Below, piece after piece: positions 1 to 6,530 of a stretch of DNA of 7,779 nt (position 1 is its first letter; every line of letters begins with the position of its first letter). The notes beneath the pieces are model-generated. The model made no database searches, was not told where the DNA came from, and was given only the letters and a program-made list of their open reading frames with translations. The stretch comes from an uncultured Oscillospiraceae bacterium (lineage in GTDB: Bacteria > Bacillota > Clostridia > Oscillospirales > Ruminococcaceae): contig USBC01000087.1 of the NCBI GenBank assembly GCA_900552845.1, positions 1 through 7,779 of the forward strand. Direction: 5' to 3'. Made by a program: the position numbers and the translations under genes.

Positions 1-617
1 CCGACATGGCGAAATATGCTTCGGCTTCTGAAAGCGTCAAAATCAGAGCCTGTTATCAGTCCATTCCCGCTCAGCTTGCCAAGGAAAACAGGAAATTCCA
101 ATATAAGGTGGTGCAGAAGGGGGGAAGCTCGGCCATATTCGGAGCTTCCATCGAGTGGCTTAATCTGGCGGGCGTCGTTCTAAAATGCCAGAAGATAAGT
201 CATGCCTATGAGCCGATTTCCGTTCATATGGAGCTCGCATCGTTCAAACTTTATATGGGAGATGTGGGACTGCTGACGTTGAAGTCGGGTATTGCACAGC
301 AAACCATTCTTTCCGATCTTGAAAATCAGTTTTTGGGGGCTCTTGCGGAAAATTATGTTGCTCAGCAGCTTACCGCTAACGGCTATCCTCTTTTCTATTG
401 GGAAAGTGATGGCTCTGCCGAGCTTGATTTCGTTTTGCAGAAAGGACGCGAGATCATCGGCATTGAGGTAAAGAGCGGACTCAATGTGCGCTCGCGCAGT
501 CTGAATGTCTTCAGCGGGAAGTATCATCCGGTATATAACATACGATTTTCTTTAAAGAATTTTGGTCAGGTCGATAATCTTCGGTCTGTGCCGTTGTACG
601 CAGCTTTTTGCGTATAG
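1..617 (+). CDS. DUF4143-domain protein (AAA ATPase family), 3' part only
   Basis: The reading frame is open from the left edge, so this is the C-terminal part of a longer protein; the N-terminal AAA/P-loop half lies outside. The first Met (nt 6) is almost certainly internal. Counting from it, residues 1-60 hold the winged-helix-like stretch found before DUF4143 (PAQLAKENRKFQYKVV, then FGASIEWL), and residues 79-100 hold the typical ASFKLYMGDVGLL segment. Residues 139-156 (ELDFV, then IEVKSG) match the degenerate PD-(D/E)XK nuclease-like fold of DUF4143, with E139, D141, E154 and K156 present. The end, SVPLYAAFCV, is family-typical. These proteins are common, often mobile accessory genes of unsettled function, sometimes discussed as toxin-antitoxin or defence-like ATPases; no role can be assigned here. 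A terminator lies 170 nt downstream. Family assignment is confident; function is unknown. Confidence 0.85.
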   Translation, partial: DMAKYASASESVKIRACYQSIPAQLAKENRKFQYKVVQKGGSSAIFGASIEWLNLAGVVLKCQKISHAYEPISVHMELASFKLYMGDVGLLTLKSGIAQQTILSDLENQFLGALAENYVAQQLTANGYPLFYWESDGSAELDFVLQKGREIIGIEVKSGLNVRSRSLNVFSGKYHPVYNIRFSLKNFGQVDNLRSVPLYAAFCV

Positions 618-756
618 CTTTTTTTGCAAGATTTCGGATATGTTATGCACCTCCTTGCCCGCAGAAATATTTTTGAAAACGTAGATATTTTTGTGGGTAT
701 GATTGCTTGTGAGTATATATTAAATATATTAATTCAATATATTACATTGTAAAATT

Positions 757-775
757 TATCCGCCTGGGGACGCCA
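757..775 (+). other. Possible attachment-site core: tRNA 3'-end-like sequence
   Basis: The bases after 759 read as the 3' end of a tRNA: CCGCC (760-764) as the 3' strand of a T-stem, TGGGGAC (765-771) as the 3' acceptor strand, G (772) as discriminator, then CCA (773-775). A G discriminator fits Ser, Asp or Asn tRNAs. The 5' part of a tRNA is not present: no GGCGG stands where the other T-stem strand would be. P4-type integrases commonly recombine within tRNA 3' ends, and an integrase start lies 241 nt downstream, so this may be an att core (attP-like or the end distal to the intact tRNA). It is short enough to be chance. Confidence 0.3.
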
Positions 776-789
776 AAATAAGGTACAAT

Positions 790-834
790 AAAGGATATCA
801 ATGTGCAAAACACATTGGTATCCTTTCTTTTTTT
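790..834 (+). terminator. Rho-independent terminator
   Basis: The left arm 790-805 pairs with 811-826 over 16 base pairs, with a single T-G wobble and a 5-nt loop (CAAAA). A C and seven T residues (828-834) follow. This is a textbook intrinsic terminator for + strand transcription. It could end the DUF4143 transcript, or belong to the tRNA from which the att-like sequence at 757-775 derives. There is no A-run on the left side, so it should not work well on the - strand. Confidence 0.85.
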
Positions 835-1016
835 GTGTCAACAGGATTTCCCGTCGTCCACGTTTGTCCGGTTGCATCCAATTCTTGCAGGGGTATATCC
901 GAGGGGAGATCCATGCTATGCAAAAGCGTGATATCCTCACGGATAACAGGGCTGTATTGCTGTATTTTTTGTCCTGAGAGGTATCGAAACATCCAGCATA
1001 AGCCAGAGAGTACACC

Positions 1017-1229
1017 ATGCCTCTTACCGACGTTCGTATCCGCAGTTTGAAGCCCGCAGACAAGCCCCACAAGTATTCCGACGGCGGTCTTTTTCTTTTC
1101 ATTCCTCCCAGCGACAGCAAGCTCTGGCGCATGGCCTACCGCTTTGAGGGCAAAAGCAGGCTCCTCAGTTTCGGGGCCTATCCTGCCATATCTCTCAAGG
1201 ATGCCAGAGAGCGCCGTGATGAAGCCCGC
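1017..1229 (+). pseudogene. Tyrosine integrase N-terminal fragment (DUF4102, P4-type)
   Basis: These 71 codons are the start of a phage or genomic-island integrase. Signs are MPLTDVRIRSLKPADKPHK at the very N-terminus, SDGGLFLFI, the SKLWRMAYRFEG strand pair, LLSFGAYPAISLKDAR and ERRDEAR. This is the DUF4102 domain that binds the arm-type sites beside the att core. In intact relatives (about 400 aa) the sequence goes on after DEAR with a short hydrophobic helix, then the core-binding and catalytic R-H-R-Y domains. None of these follow here, since the frame runs straight into subunit c. With no catalytic domain it cannot recombine DNA. The wording is closest to what I know from Desulfovibrionaceae and other Proteobacteria, unlike the clostridial genes to the right. 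Confidence 0.85.
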
Positions 1230-1409
1230 CTTACCGGCATCGGTGCCGGCGTCGGCATTGGTATTGCTACCGGTAAAGCTACCGAAGCGGTAGCCCGTCA
1301 GCCAGAGGCAGACGGCAAGATCACCAAGCTTCTGCTGCTGGGCTGCGCCCTGGCCGAGGCGACCGCCATTTACGGCTTTGTAATTGCGCTTCTTATTCTG
1401 GTGCTGTAA
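1017..1409 (+). CDS. atpE: In-frame chimera: integrase N-terminus joined to truncated ATP synthase subunit c
   Basis: This is one open frame of 130 codons with two unrelated parts. Residues 1-71 are the integrase arm-binding domain (described separately). From L72 the protein is ATP synthase subunit c: LTGIGAGVGIGIATGK is the glycine-rich second half of helix 1, R94-Q95-P96 is the conserved polar loop that contacts gamma/epsilon, and LLLLGCALAEATAIYG carries the essential carboxylate E114 in helix 2. Compared with E. coli subunit c, about the first 20 residues (N-terminus and first half of helix 1) are missing. The residues that mark Na+ c-rings (Gln in helix 1, Ser after the Glu) are Ile and Ala, so the native subunit was probably proton-coupled. 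A functional c-ring from this product seems unlikely. A weak AGAGAG stands 6 nt before the start. The stop is 31 nt before atpF. It is either an assembly chimera or a real recombination product. Confidence 0.8.
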   Translation: MPLTDVRIRSLKPADKPHKYSDGGLFLFIPPSDSKLWRMAYRFEGKSRLLSFGAYPAISLKDARERRDEARLTGIGAGVGIGIATGKATEAVARQPEADGKITKLLLLGCALAEATAIYGFVIALLILVL

Positions 1410-1440
1410 TAACGGAAATAGAGAAAGGAAGGCGAGAAAG

Positions 1441-1941
1441 ATGCTGAGATTAGATATCAATCTCTTATTTACCGTCATCAACCTGCTGGTTCTCTATTTC
1501 TTTGCCAAAAAATTTCTGTTCGGACGGGTCAATCAGATTCTGGAGGAGCGGAAAGCGCTGATAGAGAAGAAATTTGCCGATGCCAAGACCGCACAGGATA
1601 CGGCAGACGGCATGAAGACGGAATATGAAGGTAAGCTGGCTGCCGCTGCAGGCGAGGGCGAGGAGATCATTGCACGCGCCAAAGCGGAGGCAAAGGCACA
1701 GAGCGAAAAGCTGCTGGCAGCAGCCGATGCCGAGATGGAGCAGAAGCGCCGCCGCGCCGAGGAAACGATGGCGGTGGAGCGCGCCAACGCTCTGAGAGAA
1801 ATGAAGAGCGAGATCGCCACGCTGGTAATAGACGCCGCTGCCAAGGCGGTGGGCGACCGCAACACCGAGCAGCAGGATAAGCTGCTGTACGATAAGTTTA
1901 TTGCGGAAGCAGGTGAAGCACATGGCGGAAAGATCCAGTGA
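1441..1941 (+). CDS. atpF: ATP synthase F0 subunit b
   Basis: Subunit b is the peripheral stalk that holds F1 stationary against the rotor; it acts as a dimer anchored in the cytoplasmic membrane. The 166-aa product has one N-terminal membrane helix (about residues 5-22, rich in L, V, F) and a short basic turn (AKKFLFGR). A long charged, alanine-rich coiled coil with the typical ILEERKALIEKKFADA start then runs to about residue 150. Length is normal for the family (155-170). The start at 1441 is chosen because AAAGGAAGG (1424-1432) sits 8 nt upstream and because the preceding in-frame codons (from 1384) overlap the c-subunit end and read as nonsense. The gene follows the c-subunit frame by 31 nt, and its last 20 nt overlap the delta-alpha gene. 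Its C-terminus normally binds the delta C-terminal domain, the part of delta kept in the next gene. Confidence 0.95.
   Translation: MLRLDINLLFTVINLLVLYFFAKKFLFGRVNQILEERKALIEKKFADAKTAQDTADGMKTEYEGKLAAAAGEGEEIIARAKAEAKAQSEKLLAAADAEMEQKRRRAEETMAVERANALREMKSEIATLVIDAAAKAVGDRNTEQQDKLLYDKFIAEAGEAHGGKIQ
1911..1916 (+). promoter_or_regulatory. Ribosome binding site deciding the delta-alpha start
   Basis: AGGTGA stands 5 nt before the ATG at 1922, inside the end of atpF. It supports translation starting at 1922 with MAERSSDGK rather than at the upstream TTG (1901), which lacks a site. No comparable site precedes the internal ATGs near 2243 or 2273, where an ordinary alpha subunit would begin. This argues that alpha is made only as the fusion. 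Confidence 0.75.
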
Positions 1942-3772
1942 CGGAAAGCTGCAGGAAATGCTGGACGCCCTGAAAACCGACAGCGTGGAAGCGCTGGATC
2001 AGCTGATGGACGCCTATGAGGAGCACCGTGCGGAGCGTGCCAGCCGCCGAAAGGCAGTGCTGCGCTACGTCACGCCGCCCACGGCGGAGCAGTTGAGGGA
2101 GATCCATGAATTTCTGCGGAAGAAATACGAGGACGAGAACCTGCCGCTGGAGCTTTGTGAGGATAAGGAGCTGCTGGGCGGCTTCTGCATTACGGTGGGC
2201 AGCGATGAATATGACTGGAGCATGCGGGGCCGTCTGACCCAGATGAAGAACCGCCTGACCCAGACCCCCGAAATGCTTGCCAGCTCCGATGAGGTCATTG
2301 ACCTGCTGCGGACTGAAATTGACGCAGCAGCCTTTGACGGAAAAGACCATGAGGTCGGCGAGATTCTGCGGGTCGGAGACGGCGTTGCTACCGTTAACGG
2401 CATTCGGCACGCCGGCTATGGCGAGATTGTGCAGTTTGAAAGCGGCGTAAAGGGTATGGTGCAGGATATCCGTAAGGAGGAGATCGGCGTCATTCTGCTG
2501 GGCAGCGAAAAGGGACTGTGTGCCGGCGGACGGGTGGCGCGCACCGAGCGCAGCGCCGGCGTTCCGGTGGGCGAAGCCTTTTTGGGACGCGTGGTGGACG
2601 CCATGGGTACCCCCATTGACGGTAAGGGCGTGGCGGAGCCGGCAGGCTATCGCCCCATTGAAAACAACGCCCCGACCATCAAGGACAGAAAATCTGTTTC
2701 GGTTCCGATGGAGACCGGTATTCTTGCCATTGACAGCATGTTCCCCATCGGCCGCGGTCAGCGTGAGCTGATCATCGGCGACCGCCAGACCGGTAAGACC
2801 TCCATTGCCACCGATACCATTCTGAACCAGAAGGGCAAGGGCGTAATCTGCATCTATGTAGCCATCGGGCAGAAGGCTTCCACCGTTGCCAAGGTGGTTT
2901 CCACGCTGGAGCGTCACGATGCGATGGAGTATTCCATCGTCGTTTCCGCAACGGCAAGCGATCCGGCTTCGCTGCAGTATATTGCTCCCTATGCCGGTAC
3001 CGCAATGGCAGAATACTTTATGTATCAGGGAAAGGACGTTCTGATCATCTACGACGATCTTTCCAAGCACGCAGTGGCTTACCGTTCGCTGTCGCTGATT
3101 CTGGAGCGCAGCCCCGGACGTGAAGCCTACCCCGGCGACGTCTTCTATCTGCACAGCCGTCTGCTGGAGCGCAGCAGCCGCTTGACCCCCGAAATGGGCG
3201 GCGGCTCCATTACCGCACTGCCTATCATTGAAACGCAGGCAGGCGATGTTTCCGCCTATATTCCCACCAACGTGATTTCCATTACCGACGGACAGATCTA
3301 TCTGGAGACGAACCTCTTTAATGCAGGTCAGCGTCCGGCGGTCAATGTCGGTCTTTCGGTTTCCCGCGTGGGTGGTGCAGCCCAGACCAAGGCGATGAAA
3401 AAGGCAAGCGGATCGATCCGCATCGATCTGGCGCAGTACCGCGAGATGGAGGTCTTTACCCAGTTCAGCAGCGATCTGGACGATACCACCCGTGAGCAGC
3501 TTGCCTACGGCAAGGGTCTGATGGAGGTGCTCAAGCAGCCGCTGTACCGTCCTCTTTCGATGGCGGAGCAGGTCATCACGCTGGTGGTGGCAACGGCAAA
3601 GGGCTTCCTTGCGGTTCCGCTGACCGAGATCAAGGCCTATCAGATGGGACTTTTGGACTATGTGCAGGAAAACCACAGCGAGATCATTGCAGCGCTGGAG
3701 GAAACCAAGGCGCTGGACGATACGCTGCGGGAGGCGATCCTGACGGCGGCTGCCGAGTATAAGGGCAGGTGA
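1922..3772 (+). CDS. atpA: ATP synthase F1 delta(C-terminal domain)-alpha fusion protein
   Basis: A 616-aa protein, about 110 aa longer than a normal alpha subunit. Residues 118-616 are a full alpha: N-terminal helix and beta-barrel (118-210), Walker A GDRQTGKT at 286-293 (equal to 169-176 in alpha numbering), IIYDDLSKHA as Walker B, and the arginine finger in LSVSRVGG (R482). As in all alpha subunits, the non-catalytic site has Gln in the P-loop. Residues about 45-114 are the C-terminal domain of delta (OSCP): TPPTAEQL, ELLGGF (84-89) and DWSMRGRL (98-105) match the conserved delta motifs, including the S/M-RGRL signature. The six-helix N-terminal domain of delta (about 105 aa), which normally clamps alpha's N-terminus, is absent; residues 1-44 are a charged helical lead. 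There is no stop or frameshift between the parts. The gene overlaps atpF by 20 nt and precedes atpG by 4 nt. The identification is secure; how the fusion assembles is inference. Confidence 0.93.
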   Translation: MAERSSDGKLQEMLDALKTDSVEALDQLMDAYEEHRAERASRRKAVLRYVTPPTAEQLREIHEFLRKKYEDENLPLELCEDKELLGGFCITVGSDEYDWSMRGRLTQMKNRLTQTPEMLASSDEVIDLLRTEIDAAAFDGKDHEVGEILRVGDGVATVNGIRHAGYGEIVQFESGVKGMVQDIRKEEIGVILLGSEKGLCAGGRVARTERSAGVPVGEAFLGRVVDAMGTPIDGKGVAEPAGYRPIENNAPTIKDRKSVSVPMETGILAIDSMFPIGRGQRELIIGDRQTGKTSIATDTILNQKGKGVICIYVAIGQKASTVAKVVSTLERHDAMEYSIVVSATASDPASLQYIAPYAGTAMAEYFMYQGKDVLIIYDDLSKHAVAYRSLSLILERSPGREAYPGDVFYLHSRLLERSSRLTPEMGGGSITALPIIETQAGDVSAYIPTNVISITDGQIYLETNLFNAGQRPAVNVGLSVSRVGGAAQTKAMKKASGSIRIDLAQYREMEVFTQFSSDLDDTTREQLAYGKGLMEVLKQPLYRPLSMAEQVITLVVATAKGFLAVPLTEIKAYQMGLLDYVQENHSEIIAALEETKALDDTLREAILTAAAEYKGR

Positions 3773-3776
3773 TGAC

Positions 3777-4667
3777 ATGGCAAGCGCGAGAGATATTCAA
3801 AGCCGTATCAAAAGCGTGCAGGATACCATGAAAATCACCAATGCCATGTACCTGATCTCCTCGACCAAGGTGAAAAGGGCGCGCCGTGCGCTGACAGAGG
3901 CGCTGCCGCACTTTGAGCAGTCAGAGGAGCTGATCGCAGAAATCCTGCGCGATCTGCCGGAGCTGGAGAACCGGTACTTCGGTACCGGTGAGCCGATCCC
4001 CGGCGGGAAAAAAGGATACCTGATCATCAGCGGAGACAAGGGACTGGCAGGTGCCTACAACCATAACATTGTAAAATTTGCCGAGGGCATACTGAAAAAC
4101 GAGAAAGACCCCATTGTTTTTGTGGTGGGGCAGTTGGGCGCACTGGCGCTGCAAAAGGCGGGCTATCCGGTAGACCGCAGCTTTGCCGGTACAGCACAGC
4201 ACCCCTCGGTGGAGCGAACCAGACGCATTTCGGCGGTGTTGTGCGATAAATTCTGCCGCGGAGAGCTGAGCGAGGTGGATATCATCTATACCCGCATGGA
4301 AACGCGCGGTGAGGAGGCGACCCCCAGACTGCAGAAGCTGCTGCCGCTTTCGGCGGAGGCCTTCCGCCCTTCGGCGGAGAAACCGCAGGAGCCGCAGGAA
4401 GTGACCTATCTGCCAGATGCCGGTGCGGTACTGGGCTCGATAGCGCCCAACTACCTGACGGGATACCTGTTCGGTGCGCTGGTGGAGGCATTTTGCAGTG
4501 AGGAAAATGCCAGAATGCTGGCAATGAAATCCGCGACGGACAGCGCAGCCGAAATGCTGCGGGAGCTTTCCGTCATCTATAACAGTGTGCGTCAAGCCGC
4601 CATTACCCAGCAGATCGTAGAGGTAGCGGGCGGCGCCAAGGCGCAGAAAAGGAAGAAAACATCATGA
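3777..4667 (+). CDS. atpG: ATP synthase F1 subunit gamma
   Basis: Gamma is the central rotor shaft that turns inside alpha3beta3 and couples the c-ring to catalysis. The 296-aa length is normal. The N-terminal coiled-coil helix begins with the family signature IQSRIKSVQDTMKITNAMYL. The central Rossmann-like domain contains SGDKGLAGAYN (85-95). The C-terminal helix has MKSATDSAAEM followed by YNSVRQAAITQQIVEVAGGA, the ATP synthase gamma signature that pairs with the N-terminal helix. A short basic tail (QKRKKTS) follows. A Pro/Glu-rich patch (SAEKPQEPQEV, around residue 202) precedes the C-terminal helix. The start is supported by AGGTGA (3767-3772), which overlaps the end of the alpha gene 4 nt upstream. 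The stop TGA overlaps the beta start as ATGA, suggesting translational coupling. Confidence 0.97.
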   Translation: MASARDIQSRIKSVQDTMKITNAMYLISSTKVKRARRALTEALPHFEQSEELIAEILRDLPELENRYFGTGEPIPGGKKGYLIISGDKGLAGAYNHNIVKFAEGILKNEKDPIVFVVGQLGALALQKAGYPVDRSFAGTAQHPSVERTRRISAVLCDKFCRGELSEVDIIYTRMETRGEEATPRLQKLLPLSAEAFRPSAEKPQEPQEVTYLPDAGAVLGSIAPNYLTGYLFGALVEAFCSEENARMLAMKSATDSAAEMLRELSVIYNSVRQAAITQQIVEVAGGAKAQKRKKTS

Positions 4668-6052
4668 TGAAAGGGATTATTACAGAGGTGCAGGGTCCGG
4701 TGGTGGACGTTTTGTTCCCCGAGGGTCATCTGCCCTTCATCAAAGATGCGCTGACGGTACAAAACGGCGGGCATACCTGCGTGATGGAGGTTGCCCAGCA
4801 CATGGGCGGTAACACCGTGCGGTGCATCATGCTTTCCCCCAGCGAGGGGCTGTGCCGTGATATGGAAGTGACTGCCGAGGGCGGCGGGATAATGGTGCCG
4901 GTGGGCGAGCGCACGCTGGGTCGTCTGTTTAATGTGACCGGTGAGGTCATTGATGACGGCGAGGCGCTGCCGGAGGGAGAAAAATGGTGTATTCACCGTG
5001 ACCCGCCCGGCTTTGCCGACCAAAGCCCCGTGGTGGAGATCCTGGAGACCGGCATTAAGGTGATTGACCTGCTGGCACCCTATGCCAAGGGCGGTAAGAT
5101 CGGTCTGTTCGGTGGCGCAGGCGTCGGCAAAACGGTACTGATCCAGGAGCTGATCACCAACGTGGCGACCGAGCACGGCGGTTATTCTATCTTTACCGGC
5201 GTAGGCGAGCGTTCCCGGGAGGGCAACGACCTGTGGACCGAGATGGGCGAAAGCGGCGTTTTGAAAAAGACGGCGCTGGTATTCGGGCAGATGAACGAGC
5301 CGCCCGGAGCGCGTATGAGAGTTGGTCTGACGGGACTGACCATGGCGGAATACTTCCGCGATGTGGAGCATCAGGACGTGCTGCTGTTCATCGACAACAT
5401 TTTCCGCTTTGTGCAGGCGGGCAGCGAGGTCTCGGCGCTGTTGGGACGCATGCCATCTGCCGTAGGCTACCAGCCTACACTGGCGACCGAGCTGGGCGAA
5501 TTGCAGGAGCGTATCGCTTCGACCAACAACGGCTCCATCACCTCCGTTCAGGCGGTGTATGTGCCTGCCGACGACCTGACCGACCCCGCCCCCGCGACGA
5601 CCTTTGCACATTTGGACGCTACCACCGTGCTTTCCCGTAAGATCGTGGAGCAGGGTATTTACCCGGCCGTTGACCCGCTGGAGTCCACTTCCCGAATCCT
5701 GGAAGCGGAAATTGTGGGTCAGGAGCATTATGAAACAGCGCGTGCGGTGCAGAAGATTTTGCAGAAGTATAAGGAATTGCAGGATATTATTGCGATCCTC
5801 GGTATGGAGGAGCTTTCCGATGAGGATAAGGTGACCATCTACCGCGCGAGAAAGATCCAGAAATTCCTTTCTCAGCCGTTCCATGTGGCAGAGAACTTTA
5901 CCGGCGTACCGGGCAAGTATGTGCCTGTCAAGGATACCATTCGCTCCTTTAAGGCGATCATCGACGGAGAAATGGACGAATATCCCGAGTGGGCGTTCTT
6001 CAATGTGGGCACCATTGAAGATGTGATAGAAAAAGCAAAGCAGGGCGTGTAA
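4664..6052 (+). CDS. atpD: ATP synthase F1 subunit beta (catalytic)
   Basis: Beta carries the catalytic nucleotide sites of F1. The 462-aa product has the N-terminal beta-barrel (1-75), Walker A GGAGVGKT (150-157), GVGERSREGNDLW with the catalytic glutamate E182 and the following R183, MNEPPGARMRVGLTGLTMAEYFRD, and Walker B VLLFIDN ending at D244. In the C-terminal helical domain, EELSDED (382-388) corresponds to the DELSEED lever that pushes on gamma. All key residues are in place, and length matches the family (460-480). Two adjacent ATGs (4664, 4667) are possible starts; AAAGGAAG (4648-4655) favours the first, which overlaps the gamma stop. The epsilon gene starts 24 nt after the stop. Confidence 0.98.
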   Translation: MMKGIITEVQGPVVDVLFPEGHLPFIKDALTVQNGGHTCVMEVAQHMGGNTVRCIMLSPSEGLCRDMEVTAEGGGIMVPVGERTLGRLFNVTGEVIDDGEALPEGEKWCIHRDPPGFADQSPVVEILETGIKVIDLLAPYAKGGKIGLFGGAGVGKTVLIQELITNVATEHGGYSIFTGVGERSREGNDLWTEMGESGVLKKTALVFGQMNEPPGARMRVGLTGLTMAEYFRDVEHQDVLLFIDNIFRFVQAGSEVSALLGRMPSAVGYQPTLATELGELQERIASTNNGSITSVQAVYVPADDLTDPAPATTFAHLDATTVLSRKIVEQGIYPAVDPLESTSRILEAEIVGQEHYETARAVQKILQKYKELQDIIAILGMEELSDEDKVTIYRARKIQKFLSQPFHVAENFTGVPGKYVPVKDTIRSFKAIIDGEMDEYPEWAFFNVGTIEDVIEKAKQGV

Positions 6053-6076
6053 CGACCGGAAAGGAGAGGTGCCGCA

Positions 6077-6487
6077 ATGGAAGCCTTTACGCTGAAGGTC
6101 ATTGGCTTTTCCCGTGTATTTTACGAAGGAGAGGCGCTACAACTGCAGCTGCCGATCCAGGACGGCTTGATGGGCATTATGGCGCATCACGAGGCAGCGG
6201 TCATCGGCATTGTGCCGGGGACACTGCGCCTGCAGCAGCCGGACGGTGAGTGGCAGACCGCAGTGGTAGACGCCGGTTTTGCCCGCGTGGGCGATAACGC
6301 TGTGAGCGTGCTGGTGGAGGAGGCGTTGCGTCCTGAGGAGATTGACGAGGAACGCGAGCGCCGCGCCCTTGCCGAGGCGCAGGAGGAGCTGCGCCAGAAG
6401 CACAGCATACTGGAGTGCCAGAATGCTGAAATGACGATTTTGCGAAGTCTGGCAAGACTGCACGCAAAGGAACTGTTTTTATCATGA
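6077..6487 (+). CDS. atpC: ATP synthase F1 subunit epsilon
   Basis: Epsilon sits at the foot of the central stalk, links gamma to the c-ring, and can inhibit ATP hydrolysis through its C-terminal helices. The 136-aa product has the N-terminal beta-sandwich (1-84: FTLKVIGFSRVFYEG, LPIQDGLMGIMAHH, VDAGFARVGDNAVSVLV). A two-helix C-terminal domain follows (about 87-134). The ATP-binding motif of bacterial epsilon (I/L-D-x-x-R-A) appears as IDEERE at 89-94, so the Asp and Arg are kept but the Ala is changed; nucleotide sensing is uncertain. AAGGAGA (6061-6067) stands 9 nt before the ATG. It is the last gene of the operon, with a strong hairpin 5 nt after its stop. Confidence 0.95.
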   Translation: MEAFTLKVIGFSRVFYEGEALQLQLPIQDGLMGIMAHHEAAVIGIVPGTLRLQQPDGEWQTAVVDAGFARVGDNAVSVLVEEALRPEEIDEERERRALAEAQEELRQKHSILECQNAEMTILRSLARLHAKELFLS

Positions 6488-6491
6488 GAAG

Positions 6492-6524
6492 GCATGGGGG
6501 CTGCCCAAAGGGCAGCCCCCATGC
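6492..6524 (+). terminator. Perfect 15-bp hairpin after the ATP synthase operon
   Basis: GCATGGGGGCTGCCC (6492-6506) and its exact reverse complement (6510-6524) enclose an AAA loop, 5 nt after the atpC stop. Position and strength suggest the operon's transcription end or an mRNA 3'-end protector. No T-run follows; the next bases are TATAATGAC. It is therefore not a canonical intrinsic terminator, and termination efficiency is uncertain. Confidence 0.6.
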
Positions 6525-6530
6525 TATAAT
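6522..6530 (+). promoter_or_regulatory. Extended -10 promoter for the methyltransferase gene
   Basis: TGCTATAAT is a perfect extended -10 (TGn-TATAAT) for the housekeeping sigma factor. No good -35 stands 16-18 nt upstream (TGCCCA at 6502-6507 is the best, 3 of 6), but an extended -10 can compensate. Predicted transcription would start near 6537 and give a leader of about 150 nt that includes the GC-rich folded element. The TG overlaps the last bases of the preceding hairpin. Confidence 0.55.

Larger units (their letters stand above)
618..1016. other. Intergenic region between the DUF4143 gene and the integrase fragment
   Basis: I see no convincing gene in these 399 nt. The first 160 nt are AT-rich and include the palindrome AATATATT twice (723-730 and 736-743), separated by AATTC. 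They are followed by the tRNA-3'-end-like sequence (757-775) and the terminator (790-834). From about 835 to 1016 the composition becomes mixed. A weak promoter-like pair, TTGCAT (872-877) and TATATC (894-899) with a 16-nt spacer, could serve the integrase gene but matches consensus poorly. The layout (AT-rich arm, att-like core, integrase start) is what one expects at the end of an integrated element. Confidence 0.5.

Noticed and set aside
835..1050. A 71-codon + strand frame starting with GTG just after the terminator
   Set aside because: It is low in recognisable structure, Cys- and Ser-rich, overlaps the integrase start, begins immediately after the terminator T-run with no ribosome site, and resembles no family I know.
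798..1481. A 227-codon - strand frame across the integrase/c-subunit chimera and upstream region
   Set aside because: It is antisense to a recognisable coding frame and carries no motif of its own; it is an artefact of the GC-rich codon pattern.
2273..2275. Internal ATG as an independent start for a conventional alpha subunit
   Set aside because: The position fits the usual alpha N-terminus, but there is no Shine-Dalgarno sequence in the preceding bases, whereas AGGTGA stands before 1922. It stays possible only if proteomics shows it.
1898..3778. A 626-codon - strand frame opposite the delta-alpha gene
   Set aside because: It mirrors the alpha gene exactly, is rich in His, Gln and Arg as antisense frames usually are, and has no domain features.
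4340..4382. TTCGGCGGAG occurring twice within atpG as a possible repeat element
   Set aside because: Both copies are in coding sequence (Ser-Ala-Glu codons) within a normal gamma protein, too short and too few to count as an array or mobile repeat.
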